Source: [Anoxybacillus] calidus
Lineage (GTDB): Bacteria; Bacillota; Bacilli; Bacillales; Anoxybacillaceae
Assembly: GCF_013760845.1 (NCBI RefSeq)
Contig: NZ_JACDUU010000006.1
Span: 62,001 to 126,000, forward strand
Reading direction: 5' to 3'
Length of the DNA: 64,000 bases
The position numbers and the translations under genes were made by a program. Each line of letters begins with the position of its first letter. The first letter of the stretch is position 1. Shown here in pieces: positions 1-7,871 of the stretch. The notes below the pieces were generated by a model, which was given only the letters and a program-made list of their open reading frames with translations, ran no database searches and was not told where the DNA came from.

Positions 1-192
1 CATTTGAGCGTTTCACCCGAAGAAAAGACAATGGTGCATTTTGCCGATGAAATCGCCCAAGCTGGCTACAGCGCTACCAAAGGCTTGTTTCGAATTCCGT
101 GGAATGAGCCGGTAAATTACGAATTGCTAGAGAAGATAATTGAATTTAATATCAAGGATAAGGCAGACTGTTCAACTTTTTGGCGGAAATAG
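1..192 (+). CDS. C-terminal part of a DUF1801/YdhG-family protein (iron chaperone Fra-like)
   Basis: The window opens inside this gene, so the start is missing and only about 63 residues are present, ending at a TAG codon. The end, with an LFRIPWNEPVNYELLEKIIE segment and a terminal ADCSTFWRK, is the typical tail of the frataxin-like DUF1801 family that includes B. subtilis YdhG/Fra, an intracellular iron chaperone feeding Fe-S cluster and haem assembly. The family assignment rests on this recognisable tail. The iron role is family knowledge and cannot be tested from the fragment. A short inverted repeat (AGCCCT/AGGGCT) follows the stop but has no clear U-run. Confidence 0.75.
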   Translation, partial: HLSVSPEEKTMVHFADEIAQAGYSATKGLFRIPWNEPVNYELLEKIIEFNIKDKADCSTFWRK

Positions 193-267
193 AAAAAATA
201 GGATAGCCCTTAGAAAGCCTGTGAGGGCTTCTTAGGGCTTCTGAGAGGCTTTAAGGAGTTGATAGCT

Positions 268-399
268 ATGCAAAACTATGCCCCACGCTTTTACATGCCC
301 CAACACTCTTGTTGGGGACGCCCTGACATGGCGAATGTCAAAGTTTGGGGTGCGCCCTTTTTTAATAAGTGTAAATTATTACAGAAGCTAAGAAAATAA
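268..399 (+). other. Hairpin-rich element that also reads as a 43-aa ORF
   Basis: An AAGGAG sequence sits nine bases before an ATG that opens 43 codons, with a product rich in Trp, Pro and Cys. The same stretch holds two perfect hairpins: an 8-bp stem CCCCAACA/TGTTGGGG with a 4-nt loop, and TGACAT/ATGTCA. A GGGTGCGCCC followed by six T comes next. Such dense folding is unusual inside a coding region. It may be a structured RNA or the end of an IS200/IS605-type element, and the ORF may be chance. I do not recognise the peptide. Confidence 0.3.
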
Positions 400-526
400 T
401 TCTCTTACTTATTCCAGAAAATGGCCCTTTAGTTGAACAACCTAATGGACGTTTTTAAATAACTTTATTGTAAATGTAACAACTTTATTTGTATTTAAAC
501 GACTTTGTTGTCAATCAACATTTTCT

Positions 527-709
527 TTGATCGGTCAATTTTTTAGTTATTTTATTGTCTTTTTTGTAGTCGCAAGGTTAATTAGCTTATTCGGTAGGAT
601 TAAATGGATGCCTATAGAAAAAACAACCATAAACCACGATGCAATAATAGCCGTAATTTTTTCTTTGATTGTTGTTCTAATAACGAAAATTGGACAATAT
701 GCTTCGTAA
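527..709 (+). CDS. Small hypothetical membrane protein
   Basis: This is a 60-codon frame starting with TTG. Two hydrophobic segments (about residues 4-22 and 38-57) are separated by a basic loop, so a two-span membrane peptide is likely. There is no good ribosome binding site in front of the TTG, and the frame stays open upstream for about 80 bases without another start codon. It could therefore be the tail of a decayed longer gene. Upstream, AT-rich near-repeats of an ACTTTATTTGT-type motif run from about 461 to 511. I do not recognise a family. Confidence 0.35.
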   Translation: MIGQFFSYFIVFFVVARLISLFGRIKWMPIEKTTINHDAIIAVIFSLIVVLITKIGQYAS

Positions 710-765
710 AATCTTTTGCGACTAACGAATAGTAATACTTCAATAAGGGTGTCGATTTTTCCTTA

Positions 766-1330
766 TTGCACCAACAGGGCAGTTTAGGAAGAATTTTGTA
801 TATAAAAAGAAAAGAATATTATATAAGTTATAGCCATGATGGATGTCATTTATCAGAGTTTTATAAGGGTTGTCAAACGTTTCGAACATATAAGGAACTA
901 CTTGAGAATGGGACTATTAATGGAAAGTATCTAATGGAATGATGTTGAGGTTACAACAATCTTCAAATAAATAGGATTAATCCGACTAACAAGAGTTAAA
1001 GGGGCACTATTAGATATTATAGAAACTTCGTATATTGAATTAGGAGAGACACCTTCTAAACTTCAAAAGAGGTTAAAGAAACACTTAAGGAATGAGGGAT
1101 ACTAAACTACTTTGTGTAAGAAGAATTAAAAGTAACCGATACGGTGAGATAATTCAATATCGACATACTGCTTTCATGTATTGTAAAGTCTTTGAGTCGT
1201 AAGATATACATAAATTGATTGTAAATGATGATATTGTAGAAAGTGAAGTAACATTTAGGAAATGTATGTAGATGACATTCATTAAGGAATTTTTAAAATT
1301 TTGTCCAGAATCATTCAAATCAGCATTTAA
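766..1330 (+). pseudogene. Decayed coding remnants of unknown genes
   Basis: Several short plus-strand stretches read like protein but change frame or stop early. One runs to a TGA at 940-942 and includes SHDGCHLSEFYKGCQTF. Another runs from about 971 to a TAA at 1103 with LLDIIETSYIELGETPSKLQ. A third precedes the next gene (about 1277 onward, FLKFCPESFKSAFKEGESRW). None has a convincing start and ribosome binding site. I read this as the eroded remains of one or more genes and cannot name the family. Confidence 0.4.
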
Positions 1331-1345
1331 AGAAGGGGAATCAAG

Positions 1346-1960
1346 GTGGTTAACGTTCGTATTCATCCCGATATCTATAGTGAGTATGATGACTCATTTG
1401 AAATAATAGGTGAACCGAAATATAAGTATTATGTTGAAGCAAAAGAAATTGAAAAGGTTTTAACTGATTATTTATGTGGACTGAATAGGTTTCCGATTTA
1501 CTTGACAGTTACAACATATGATGATTATCAAGAGCTAGAGAATTTGCTAAATAAATTGGGACAAGAGTATCAAGTGAAAATATTAGCTGATAAGGTTCTT
1601 GCTTCAACAGAAGATGGTGGAATACTTGAATATAACGTCCCTATTATTAAAGTAAAGTTAACTACACCTAATGCATTGAAAAAAATAATAAGCAATTCTT
1701 TCTGGCTGGCTGAAACAAATTGTGCTTATGTTATTTCTTTCTCAGATAATGTAAGTTTCAAGAATGAAATTGGCAAGGACTGGCGTAATAAAGAAATGGA
1801 ATACTCTATACTTCTAATCGATATGAGCAAAGACACTACTACCATTGTTCTTACTCATGATGCATACGGTTTTTATTTGTTTTCAAACTTAGAAGAATGT
1901 AGTTCAGTAGAGGCTTTTTCAAAGAAACTCCCTAAGTACACAATACTATCGGTAGAGTAA
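1346..1960 (+). CDS. Hypothetical protein, 204 aa
   Basis: This frame starts with GTG at 1346, preceded by a weak GGGGAATCAAG-type site. It encodes a soluble, acidic protein of 204 residues with no signal peptide, membrane segment or motif I recognise. The coding remnants just upstream point into it, so the true gene may once have begun earlier. Proteins of this size among decayed fragments are often immunity or phage-related proteins, but that is only context. A 36-codon frame (1961-2071) starts with ATG directly after the stop and may be a degraded neighbour. Confidence 0.5.
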   Translation: MVNVRIHPDIYSEYDDSFEIIGEPKYKYYVEAKEIEKVLTDYLCGLNRFPIYLTVTTYDDYQELENLLNKLGQEYQVKILADKVLASTEDGGILEYNVPIIKVKLTTPNALKKIISNSFWLAETNCAYVISFSDNVSFKNEIGKDWRNKEMEYSILLIDMSKDTTTIVLTHDAYGFYLFSNLEECSSVEAFSKKLPKYTILSVE

Positions 1961-2128
1961 ATGATACCAATAGTCGCACTGAATAATATTGAAGAACCAA
2001 TTGATGATGATTTACATTTAAAATTTAAAAAAATTAACATTTTGGTTTTGAGGGAATCGAGGTTAGACTGAGGAACACTTTCTTCAAGTAACGTTGTATA
2101 TAATAGTGGAATAAGTGTTAAGTTTTCT

Positions 2129-2157
2129 TTGACTTTTTCTAAAAGGATCTCTATAAT
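2129..2157 (+). promoter_or_regulatory. Sigma-A promoter of the macrolide-response leader
   Basis: TTGACT at 2129-2134 and TATAAT at 2152-2157 are separated by 17 bases, an almost ideal vegetative promoter. Transcription would start near 2164, about 35 bases before the leader-peptide ATG and about 570 bases before the methyltransferase gene. Confidence 0.8.
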
Positions 2158-2198
2158 AATCACTGTACTTTTAGATTTTAAGGAGGATTATTAAAAAA

Positions 2199-2240
2199 AT
2201 GTATTTTATCAGATTGCGTTTCCCAACTTTGAACCAGTAA
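2199..2240 (+). CDS. 13-aa leader peptide of ErmD-leader type (MYFIRLRFPTLNQ)
   Basis: A strong AAGGAGG (2180-2186) precedes ATG at 2199 and a 13-codon frame ending in TAA. The last nine residues, RLRFPTLNQ, are the same as the end of the ErmD leader peptide as I know it. In that peptide the Arg-Leu-Arg motif causes ribosomes carrying a macrolide to stall and so induces the resistance gene. The peptide sits directly behind a sigma-A promoter and upstream of two terminators and two ribosome-protection genes. I infer that drug-stalled ribosomes here switch on transcription or translation of rlmA and the ABC-F gene. The MYFI beginning also recalls the MYLIFM leader of msrD. Confidence 0.85.
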   Translation: MYFIRLRFPTLNQ

Positions 2241-2338
2241 TTAAATACGTTCAAAGGCTCTGCTTGTGTATGCAGAGTAATGGGAGCAGTCTGTCCTTTT
2301 TTAATAATCTTCATTTCGTATAGAAAATATGTAATGTG

Positions 2339-2367
2339 AAGACAGGCGGATCCGTTCTGTCTTTTTT
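2339..2367 (+). terminator. First attenuator-type terminator in the leader
   Basis: AAGACAG (2339-2345) pairs with CTGTCTT (2357-2363) around a self-complementary CGGATCCG and is followed by a run of T. It lies about 100 bases after the leader peptide. An upstream CTGTC (2291-2295) could pair with the left arm GACAG and act as antiterminator. An earlier hairpin, CTCTGC/GCAGAG (2258-2277), precedes another T-run at 2297-2302. These alternative pairings are what an attenuator needs, but I have not folded them computationally. Confidence 0.65.
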
Positions 2368-2414
2368 ATTTATGTATAAATCGCCTTCTTTTGTTTAGCA
2401 AAAGGAAGGTTTAT

Positions 2415-2607
2415 CCCGCTTTAACGGGCAGTAAGTCCTCACTTCAAGACTTAAGTGGAAACAATGAAGTCTAAGTGGAGAATAACTGCCCGTAAAAGCC
2501 CGATTGGTTCAACTAACCATCAGTGGCGGATGAAGGACGATTAAAAACGCGTGTCCTCATGTCTTCATCGGCACTAGCACATCCTGTGCGTCGCCCCCCA
2601 CTGATGG
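2415..2607 (+). ncRNA. Highly structured RNA segment, unidentified
   Basis: About 190 bases are packed with long perfect stems. ACGGGCAGT (2424-2432) pairs with ACTGCCCGT (2485-2493) and encloses AGACTT/AAGTCT. TGGTT/AACCA forms a 5-nt-loop hairpin at 2505-2519. CCATCAGTGG (2517-2526) pairs with CCACTGATGG (2598-2607) and encloses GATGAAG/CTTCATC, GGAC/GTCC and GCACA/TGTGC. There is no open frame with a start. CCCG/CGGG at 2415-2428 competes with the first long stem, a possible switch. It could be a guide or omega RNA, an end left by an IS200/IS605 element, a raiA-like large RNA, or part of the leader of the downstream resistance genes. I cannot name it with certainty. Confidence 0.6.
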
Positions 2608-2682
2608 AAGTTTCACTTTATTTGGTGACGGCTTCTAATAGCCCCTAATCTAATAAGGATGGGTCTTCTTCCCTTTACTCTG

Positions 2683-2714
2683 AATCACAGGCAGATCGCC
2701 TGTGATTTTTTTTT
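2683..2714 (+). terminator. Second intrinsic terminator, just upstream of rlmA
   Basis: AATCACAGGC (2683-2692) pairs perfectly with GCCTGTGATT (2698-2707) and is followed by an unbroken T-run to 2714. Only 21 bases separate it from the rlmA ATG and there is no other gene in between. It therefore either ends the folded RNA upstream or works as an attenuator of rlmA and the ABC-F gene. Confidence 0.85.
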
Positions 2715-2735
2715 ATTTCGAAAGGGAGAGATAAC

Positions 2736-3611
2736 ATGACCAAAAAAGTAAAAAGTGCAGAACTTGTTAGTGAATTTGTAGCGGCATTCAGATGTCCAAT
2801 CTGTAAAAGTTCGATGAGGGTTGTTGATTTTAAAAGCCTAATATGCTCTAAAAACCATACTTTTGATTTCTCAAAACAGGGATATGTAAACTTGATGACT
2901 CATCCCTCTAATAGTCATTACAAGAAGGAATTGTTTGAAGCAAGACACAAAATCATTATGGAAAGCAACTTATACACTTCTATGCATGAGACGATTACGA
3001 AGGTGATAAAGGAGTATATGGATGTTTCTCTTAAACCTTTTATGGTTGTAGATTTAGGGTGCGGAGAAGGTTCTCACTTACAAAGGATTTTGGACGAATG
3101 TATGATTCCGGCAATGACTGTGGTTGGTCTCGATATTTCAAAGGAAGGCATTGCCATGGCTGCGAAGAGATACGATAACCAAATTTGGCTAGTAGGTGAC
3201 TTGGCCAAATCACCACTGGCGGATCAATCGTTTCATGTGGTTCTTAATATCTTATCTCCTTCCAATTACAAGGAATTCAAGAGGATTTTAGTTGAAGATG
3301 GGCTGGTCATTAAAGTTGTTCCTCGTCCTAATTATCTAAAGGAGCTACGAGAAGTGCTCTTTGATAACGATGAAAAAAAGGTCTATAAAAATGATCAAAT
3401 CGTGTCGCTTTTTAAAAAACATCTCCATCTACTGGATGTTTTCCATTTATGTTATACAAAGAACCTTAATAAAGCGGAGCTTACAAATTTGGTTCAGATG
3501 ACACCGCTTGCTTGGTCTGCGGATAAAGCACGCATTGATGCGTTTATTAATCGGGATTCCGCTGAGATCACAGTGGATTTAGATATTTTAGTTGGAGTAA
3601 ACAAGGAATGA
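2736..3611 (+). CDS. rlmA: 23S rRNA (guanine-N1)-methyltransferase, RlmA/TlrB family
   Basis: This 291-residue protein begins with the zinc-binding motif of the RlmA family (Cys20-x2-Cys23, Cys37-x3-His41, then FDFSKQGYVNLM). A Rossmann methyltransferase follows, with the S-adenosylmethionine loop VVDLGCGEG at about 104-112. RlmA enzymes methylate N1 of G745 or G748 in the peptide exit tunnel of 23S rRNA. The RlmA-II/TlrB branch of Gram-positives affects tylosin-type macrolides. GGGAGAG precedes the ATG. The gene lies between the macrolide-type leader and an Msr-like ABC-F gene, which supports a role in the drug response. Which guanine is modified cannot be read from the sequence. Confidence 0.88.
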   Translation: MTKKVKSAELVSEFVAAFRCPICKSSMRVVDFKSLICSKNHTFDFSKQGYVNLMTHPSNSHYKKELFEARHKIIMESNLYTSMHETITKVIKEYMDVSLKPFMVVDLGCGEGSHLQRILDECMIPAMTVVGLDISKEGIAMAAKRYDNQIWLVGDLAKSPLADQSFHVVLNILSPSNYKEFKRILVEDGLVIKVVPRPNYLKELREVLFDNDEKKVYKNDQIVSLFKKHLHLLDVFHLCYTKNLNKAELTNLVQMTPLAWSADKARIDAFINRDSAEITVDLDILVGVNKE

Positions 3612-3655
3612 GAAAGAAAGTGCTAACTGCACAAATGAATTGGGGGTAGTGAATA

Positions 3656-5119
3656 ATGGAAAAAGTATATATTGAATTAAAAAATATTGAAGTCTCATTT
3701 TTAGATCAATTAGTATTAGATATCCCTCGACTAGCAGTACACCAGTTTGATCGTATCGGGATTGTCGGAAAAAATGGGGCTGGAAAGAGTACGTTATTGA
3801 AACTTTTGGCCGGTCAAATTACGCCAGATAAAGGTCAAGTACATCGCTTTGCAGATTTTGCTTATTTCGATCAACTGTCAAGACCAGTTGAAAGAGAAAT
3901 AGATTATGAGCTGTTAGGAAAGCTATCTATACCTCAAACAGAAGTTAAAAATTTAAGTGGTGGTGAACAAACGCGTTTGAAGTTAGCAGAAATTTTCTCC
4001 ACCTATCATGAAGGTTTATTGATTGACGAGCCGACAACACACTTAGATGAGGATGGTGTACAGTTTTTCATCGATGAGCTACGTTATTACTACGGCGCGC
4101 TTGTTCTTGTAAGCCATGATCGTCATGTGTTGGATGAACTTGTTACGAAAATTTGGGAAGTAGAAGACGGGCGTGTAACGGAATATACGGGAAATTATTC
4201 AGACTACGTAGCACAAAAAGAACTCGCTCGTAATAGACAGCTTAAGGATTACGAAAAATACGTGAAAGAAAAAACACGTCTTTTAAAAGCGGCAGAGGAG
4301 AAGATGAAAAAGGCGGAAAAAATTACTCAGCCAAATAAACGTATGTCAAAAAAGGAAACGAAAGCAAAGGCAAATAAAATGTTTATGACGAAATCAAAAG
4401 ATACAAGCCAAAAGGCGATTCAACGTGCAGCAAAAGCGATTGAGCAGCGAGCGGAACAACTCGAAGCAGTGGAGGCACCAAAAAAGGAACAAACACTTTA
4501 TTTTCCTCAACCAGTAGCTCTCAAGCTACACAATAAGTTTCCGATTATGGCGGATCGATTAACGTTAAAGGCAGGGAATAAAACTCTACTCAAAGAAGCT
4601 AGTTTCCAATTCCCATTAGGGAGCGCTATCGCGATTACGGGAAAAAATGGTTCAGGGAAAACAACACTCCTTCGTCATATCATACAACAAGGAGAAGGGA
4701 TTACCATATCTCCAAAAGCTGTCATCGGGTCATATGAACAAATGGACTATTATTTTGAAAAAGATGAAACCGTAATGGCATATATGAAGGAGAGAAGCGA
4801 CTACGATGAAAGCAAGATCCGTGCAGTCCTACACGCAATGAATTTTACAGGAAATGATTTAAGAAAGAATGTCCGCGATTTAAGTGGTGGAGAAGCAATC
4901 CGTATAGTATTGTGTCAACTGTTTTTAGGAAGATACAATATACTGATTTTAGATGAGCCGACCAATTTTTTGGATGTTTTTTGTATTGAAGCGTTAGAAC
5001 GCTTTTTAAAAGGGTATGAAGGCACCGTCCTTCTCGTATCACATGATCGCATGTTTATTGATCGTGTAGCAGATCATATATATGTCATTGAAAACCAACA
5101 ATTAAAGTTAAAAAGCTAA
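3656..5119 (+). CDS. ABC-F ribosomal protection protein, Msr-like
   Basis: The 487-residue protein has two ATPase domains and no membrane segments, which is the ABC-F layout. The first domain has Walker A GKNGAGKS (about 38-45), signature LSGGEQ (about 99) and LLIDEPTTHLDED. The second has GKNGSGKT (about 329), DLSGGEAIR and LILDEPTNFLDV. The linker between them (about residues 195-285) is long, basic and alpha-helical, as in antibiotic-resistance members that reach into the ribosome. Length and N-terminal pattern resemble MsrD (also 487 residues), which protects against macrolides. It follows rlmA by 44 bases and probably shares its leader. The Msr assignment is by resemblance. Confidence 0.88.
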   Translation: MEKVYIELKNIEVSFLDQLVLDIPRLAVHQFDRIGIVGKNGAGKSTLLKLLAGQITPDKGQVHRFADFAYFDQLSRPVEREIDYELLGKLSIPQTEVKNLSGGEQTRLKLAEIFSTYHEGLLIDEPTTHLDEDGVQFFIDELRYYYGALVLVSHDRHVLDELVTKIWEVEDGRVTEYTGNYSDYVAQKELARNRQLKDYEKYVKEKTRLLKAAEEKMKKAEKITQPNKRMSKKETKAKANKMFMTKSKDTSQKAIQRAAKAIEQRAEQLEAVEAPKKEQTLYFPQPVALKLHNKFPIMADRLTLKAGNKTLLKEASFQFPLGSAIAITGKNGSGKTTLLRHIIQQGEGITISPKAVIGSYEQMDYYFEKDETVMAYMKERSDYDESKIRAVLHAMNFTGNDLRKNVRDLSGGEAIRIVLCQLFLGRYNILILDEPTNFLDVFCIEALERFLKGYEGTVLLVSHDRMFIDRVADHIYVIENQQLKLKS

Positions 5120-5123
5120 TCAT

Positions 5124-5158
5124 AAAAAGAAGCAGAGAAGGGATCTCTGCTTCTTTTT
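5124..5158 (+). terminator. Terminator after the rlmA/ABC-F operon
   Basis: A perfect 15-bp stem with a 5-nt loop (AAAAAGAAGCAGAGA paired with its complement) ends in five T, five bases after the ABC-F stop codon. Confidence 0.9.
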
Positions 5159-5406
5159 ATAGGAATCTCTATTGGATGAGAGCTTTTCTTTCATAAGGAA
5201 AAACGATTCATATCTTTAACAATTGGGCGCGATAGTTGAATAACAAGAAGATGGGTTAAACAACTCATAAGTTATGCAGCGATCCAAGGTGCATTAATGG
5301 AATAAAAAAACAAGGTAAACAACCATATTAAAACATAACTAATATGTGCTTACCTTCTATGTTTCTTTAACTTTTGTCAAGCCATGCTTTTTTATTGACC
5401 TTTGAA

Positions 5407-6195
5407 TTAGTTATACTGGTTTAAAATTTTATTTAATTTTTCTTTCATACATTTAATTAATTCAAAGGGTTTTTTGATAATTGCATCTTTACCATATGTG
5501 ATAAAGTAATCAGAAAAAAAGTTAATATCATGTTTTGAGATTTTACCTTCCAAAAACCCCGAACCATTTTCTCTTTTATTCAACACAATATTTGGGAAAT
5601 TTACAGATTGATATTTTTCTACACCTTTATTAGTTAATTCCACATATAATTCGAATGTTTCTTGATTATCATTAAGGATCGAAAAACGGTTCTTTAAATT
5701 AATATTAGATAAGTTAATAGGGTCAGTATTTTTATCACGTTCTACAGATTTTATACGGTCGCATCTAAAGACCCGATAATCTTTTCTTAAAAAACAATAA
5801 GATGGACAATACCACTTTCCTTCATTTGCATAAATACCAATCGGTTGAATACTCCTATTGCTGGTTTTTCCATTTGTTTCATAACTAATTATAATAACGT
5901 CTTGTCGAATTGCTGCATCTAACAGTTGTCTTAAAAATGGAATTTCTTCTTGTTGGTGTATCGAAAAAAATCAACTCGATCTTTCATTTTGTCAATCGTA
6001 TCTCTAATATCTCCGGAAAGATTTAAATAAAATTTCCTTTTTATTGATTCATACTCAATATCGAATGGGAGAGAAATATAGTGTCTTAATGCATGAATCG
6101 CAAAGAATATAGAGACAGCCTCTTCCTCACTAAATGTAATGGGAGGAAGAATTTTGTCGTGTAAATTATTATGATGAAACCAACCGTGTATCTTA
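5407..6195 (-). pseudogene. WYL-domain (YafY-type) transcriptional regulator, frameshifted and lacking its HTH
   Basis: Read on the minus strand, two consecutive frames join into one WYL regulator. The first part (about 6195-5965) contains ITFSEEEAVSIFFAIHALRH. The second (about 5970-5407) contains IISYETNGKTSNRSIQPIGI, the Trp-Tyr-containing GKWYCPSYCFLRKDYRVFRCDRI and a WCX-like tail. The frame breaks in a run of seven T (minus strand); one more T would restore it. The N-terminal helix-turn-helix expected in this family is missing, so the gene looks truncated as well as frameshifted. WYL proteins usually sense ligands and control neighbouring genes. No neighbour is an obvious target. Confidence 0.7.
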
Positions 6196-6405
6196 AAAAG
6201 AAGTGGGGATATACCACTTCAACTATTCAAGAAATAGCGGGATAAAAAATTAACAGGTTCACTTGCGGGAGAGAAAACACGGAATAACATTGTTTTTAAT
6301 AAATACAATGTTATGTTAACTTATCATGAATAGGGCATATAACCAAAGGTTTCAATCATTGCTCCTTTCTTTATGGTACAATTAGGAAAAGGAGGGTGTG
6401 ATAAG

Positions 6406-6588
6406 ATGGATTGGGGATCAATCATTTTTCAATTGCTCATGTTCGCTTTTCTTATTGCTCTTGCAAGTGCGGTGTTTTTCGCAGTCAAATCATTAGTCAT
6501 GAGAAGAAGTTCAGAGAGTAGTGCAGCACAAATTGAAAAGAAGCTGGATAGAATCATTGAACTGTTGGAGAAACAAAGCAAAGGATAA
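6406..6588 (+). CDS. DUF4083 small membrane protein
   Basis: The 60-residue product has one membrane span (about 6-28) followed by a charged helix ending KKLDRIIELLEK, the hallmark of the DUF4083 family of Bacillaceae. I start it at the ATG at 6406 because AGGAGG lies at 6389-6394. A longer frame from a TTG at 6373 has no such site. The gene appears to stand alone. Function is unknown for the family. Confidence 0.75.
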   Translation: MDWGSIIFQLLMFAFLIALASAVFFAVKSLVMRRSSESSAAQIEKKLDRIIELLEKQSKG

Positions 6589-6688
6589 CCCATTCTTTCA
6601 GAACGGTTTAGAGGGTGCCACTTTCTTTATTGTATAACAACATAGAACCAGACAAAAACTAACCCAAATAAACATCTTGGAGGAAACC

Positions 6689-7147
6689 ATGCAACAGTTT
6701 ATTTTGGTGTTAGTATTAGTTACTACAATTATGGTGAGTCCAAATCAAATTCGAGCAGATTCATCACCATCTTTACCATGTAGCGTGATATTAGAACCTC
6801 TTAATAAGCAGAACAAGAATACAAAAGGGGTAGCACTAGTGTACAAGGTGAAGCTGACACCGAGCTTCCCGCGAACAAGTATAAGTATTCATGCTCTCCA
6901 CTTACCTGACCTCAGCACTTTGGGGAATTACGACATGTATGAAGGGTTTGCTTTTATTCCAGATGAAATCAGTTGGCGTTTCAAACTGTATCCTTCTGCA
7001 GAAAAGTACGACCCCACATGGGCAGGGAGAATCGACAATATTACCGCAGAAATGAAAGAGGTTCAAATACAAGTACGTCCTTCCAACTCAAAAACGAAGA
7101 AATTAGGACCGCCAATCTTAACGAATAACATAAAATACTGTAAATAA
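6689..7147 (+). CDS. Secreted hypothetical protein
   Basis: GGAGGA at 6679-6684 precedes ATG at 6689. The 152-residue product begins with a clear signal peptide, a hydrophobic LVLVLVTTIMV core followed by a polar SPNQIRADSS region where cleavage is likely. The mature part is about 125 residues with a Cys near each end (CSV near its start and Cys-Lys at the very end), possibly a disulphide pair, and looks mostly beta-rich. I recognise no catalytic motif. It is a single-gene unit between DUF4083 and a terminator. Confidence 0.65.
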   Translation: MQQFILVLVLVTTIMVSPNQIRADSSPSLPCSVILEPLNKQNKNTKGVALVYKVKLTPSFPRTSISIHALHLPDLSTLGNYDMYEGFAFIPDEISWRFKLYPSAEKYDPTWAGRIDNITAEMKEVQIQVRPSNSKTKKLGPPILTNNIKYCK

Positions 7148-7240
7148 ACATACGACTTTTGGTAACGTAGATTTATGAAAAAAACAGCTGATCGCAAAGA
7201 TAATTTTTACGGTTGTTGTAAAAATAATAAATGTTAAAGA

Positions 7241-7267
7241 GCTTGGAACATTCTCCAAGCCATTTTT
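7241..7267 (+). terminator. Intrinsic terminator
   Basis: GCTTGGA (7241-7247) pairs with TCCAAGC (7254-7260) and is followed by CATTTTTTT. It lies about 95 bases after the secreted-protein gene. Between 7268 and 7553 I see no gene. Confidence 0.75.
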
Positions 7268-7553
7268 TTATGTTAATTGTAATGTGAATTCTGAGATGAT
7301 TATTGTGTGTTTTAGCCTGTTATTTAACGTGCGTTTTTCTGTTTTGCACCTCATTACGGAACCCATTATCGTAAAGAACAGCTGTTTTTTCATTCCTTTA
7401 TATTTTTTAATAACTGCAACTAGTTTACCCACCTATATTCTTGTTCCTGAGCGAGTGGTATGTCCCACCACTGAAAGGCCGTCCTTATTCCTACAACAAA
7501 CAAACTACCATGCTATTATATATAGGGAAAAGGCACACCATTTTATTGAAACA

Positions 7554-7652
7554 ATGGAGAGAGAAGAACTATGTGAGTTTATTACTGAAGCTGCACGTAT
7601 AGTTGGCTTAAAATCCGAAGAAGACATAACTGAAGAATGGAGAGAATGGTAA
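7554..7652 (+). CDS. Possible 32-aa acidic peptide or gene remnant
   Basis: ATG at 7554 opens 32 codons (MEREELCEFITEAARIVGLK, then an acidic tail ending EWREW). The frame is open upstream as far as 7284, but that upstream part does not read like a protein. The site before the ATG, ACAATGGAG-like, is poor. An AT-rich TATATATAGGGAAAAGG lies about 30 bases upstream. It may be the tail of a lost gene. The product is not recognised. Confidence 0.3.
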   Translation: MEREELCEFITEAARIVGLKSEEDITEEWREW

Positions 7653-7675
7653 AAGAAACAATATTCCTTGTTTCA

Positions 7676-7753
7676 CTAACGGGTGCTTGAGTTTAAGAAA
7701 GTAAGGCTGTTGTGACAGCCTTTTTCTTATTCAAGTAACCGGGCAGGATAGTT
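7676..7753 (+). repeat. Hairpin repeat element, copy A
   Basis: This 78-bp segment is about 90% identical to 13896-13973. Both start TAACGGrTGCTTGA, contain a central stem AAGGCTGT/ACAGCCTT flanked by GAAAGT and TTTTTCTTATTCAAG, and end GCAGGATAGTT. The hairpin could act as a terminator. Related CTAACGGGTGCTT pieces occur at about 20914-20930 (reversed). It resembles the small bcr-type repeats scattered in B. cereus-group genomes. Confidence 0.75.
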
Positions 7754-7871
7754 GGCATCTCTTTCCTTTTTAATATTCCATAATTTTCTTCTTTTCGGGT
7801 ATAAAATTATCGTAATACCCTAAACTATTCTTACAGGTATTACAAGGATTTAATCATTGGAGGTAACAATA

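Noticed and set aside
7284-7553. Upstream extension of the 32-codon acidic peptide
   Set aside because: The translated text is irregular and has no binding site; only the 3' part might be a gene remnant.
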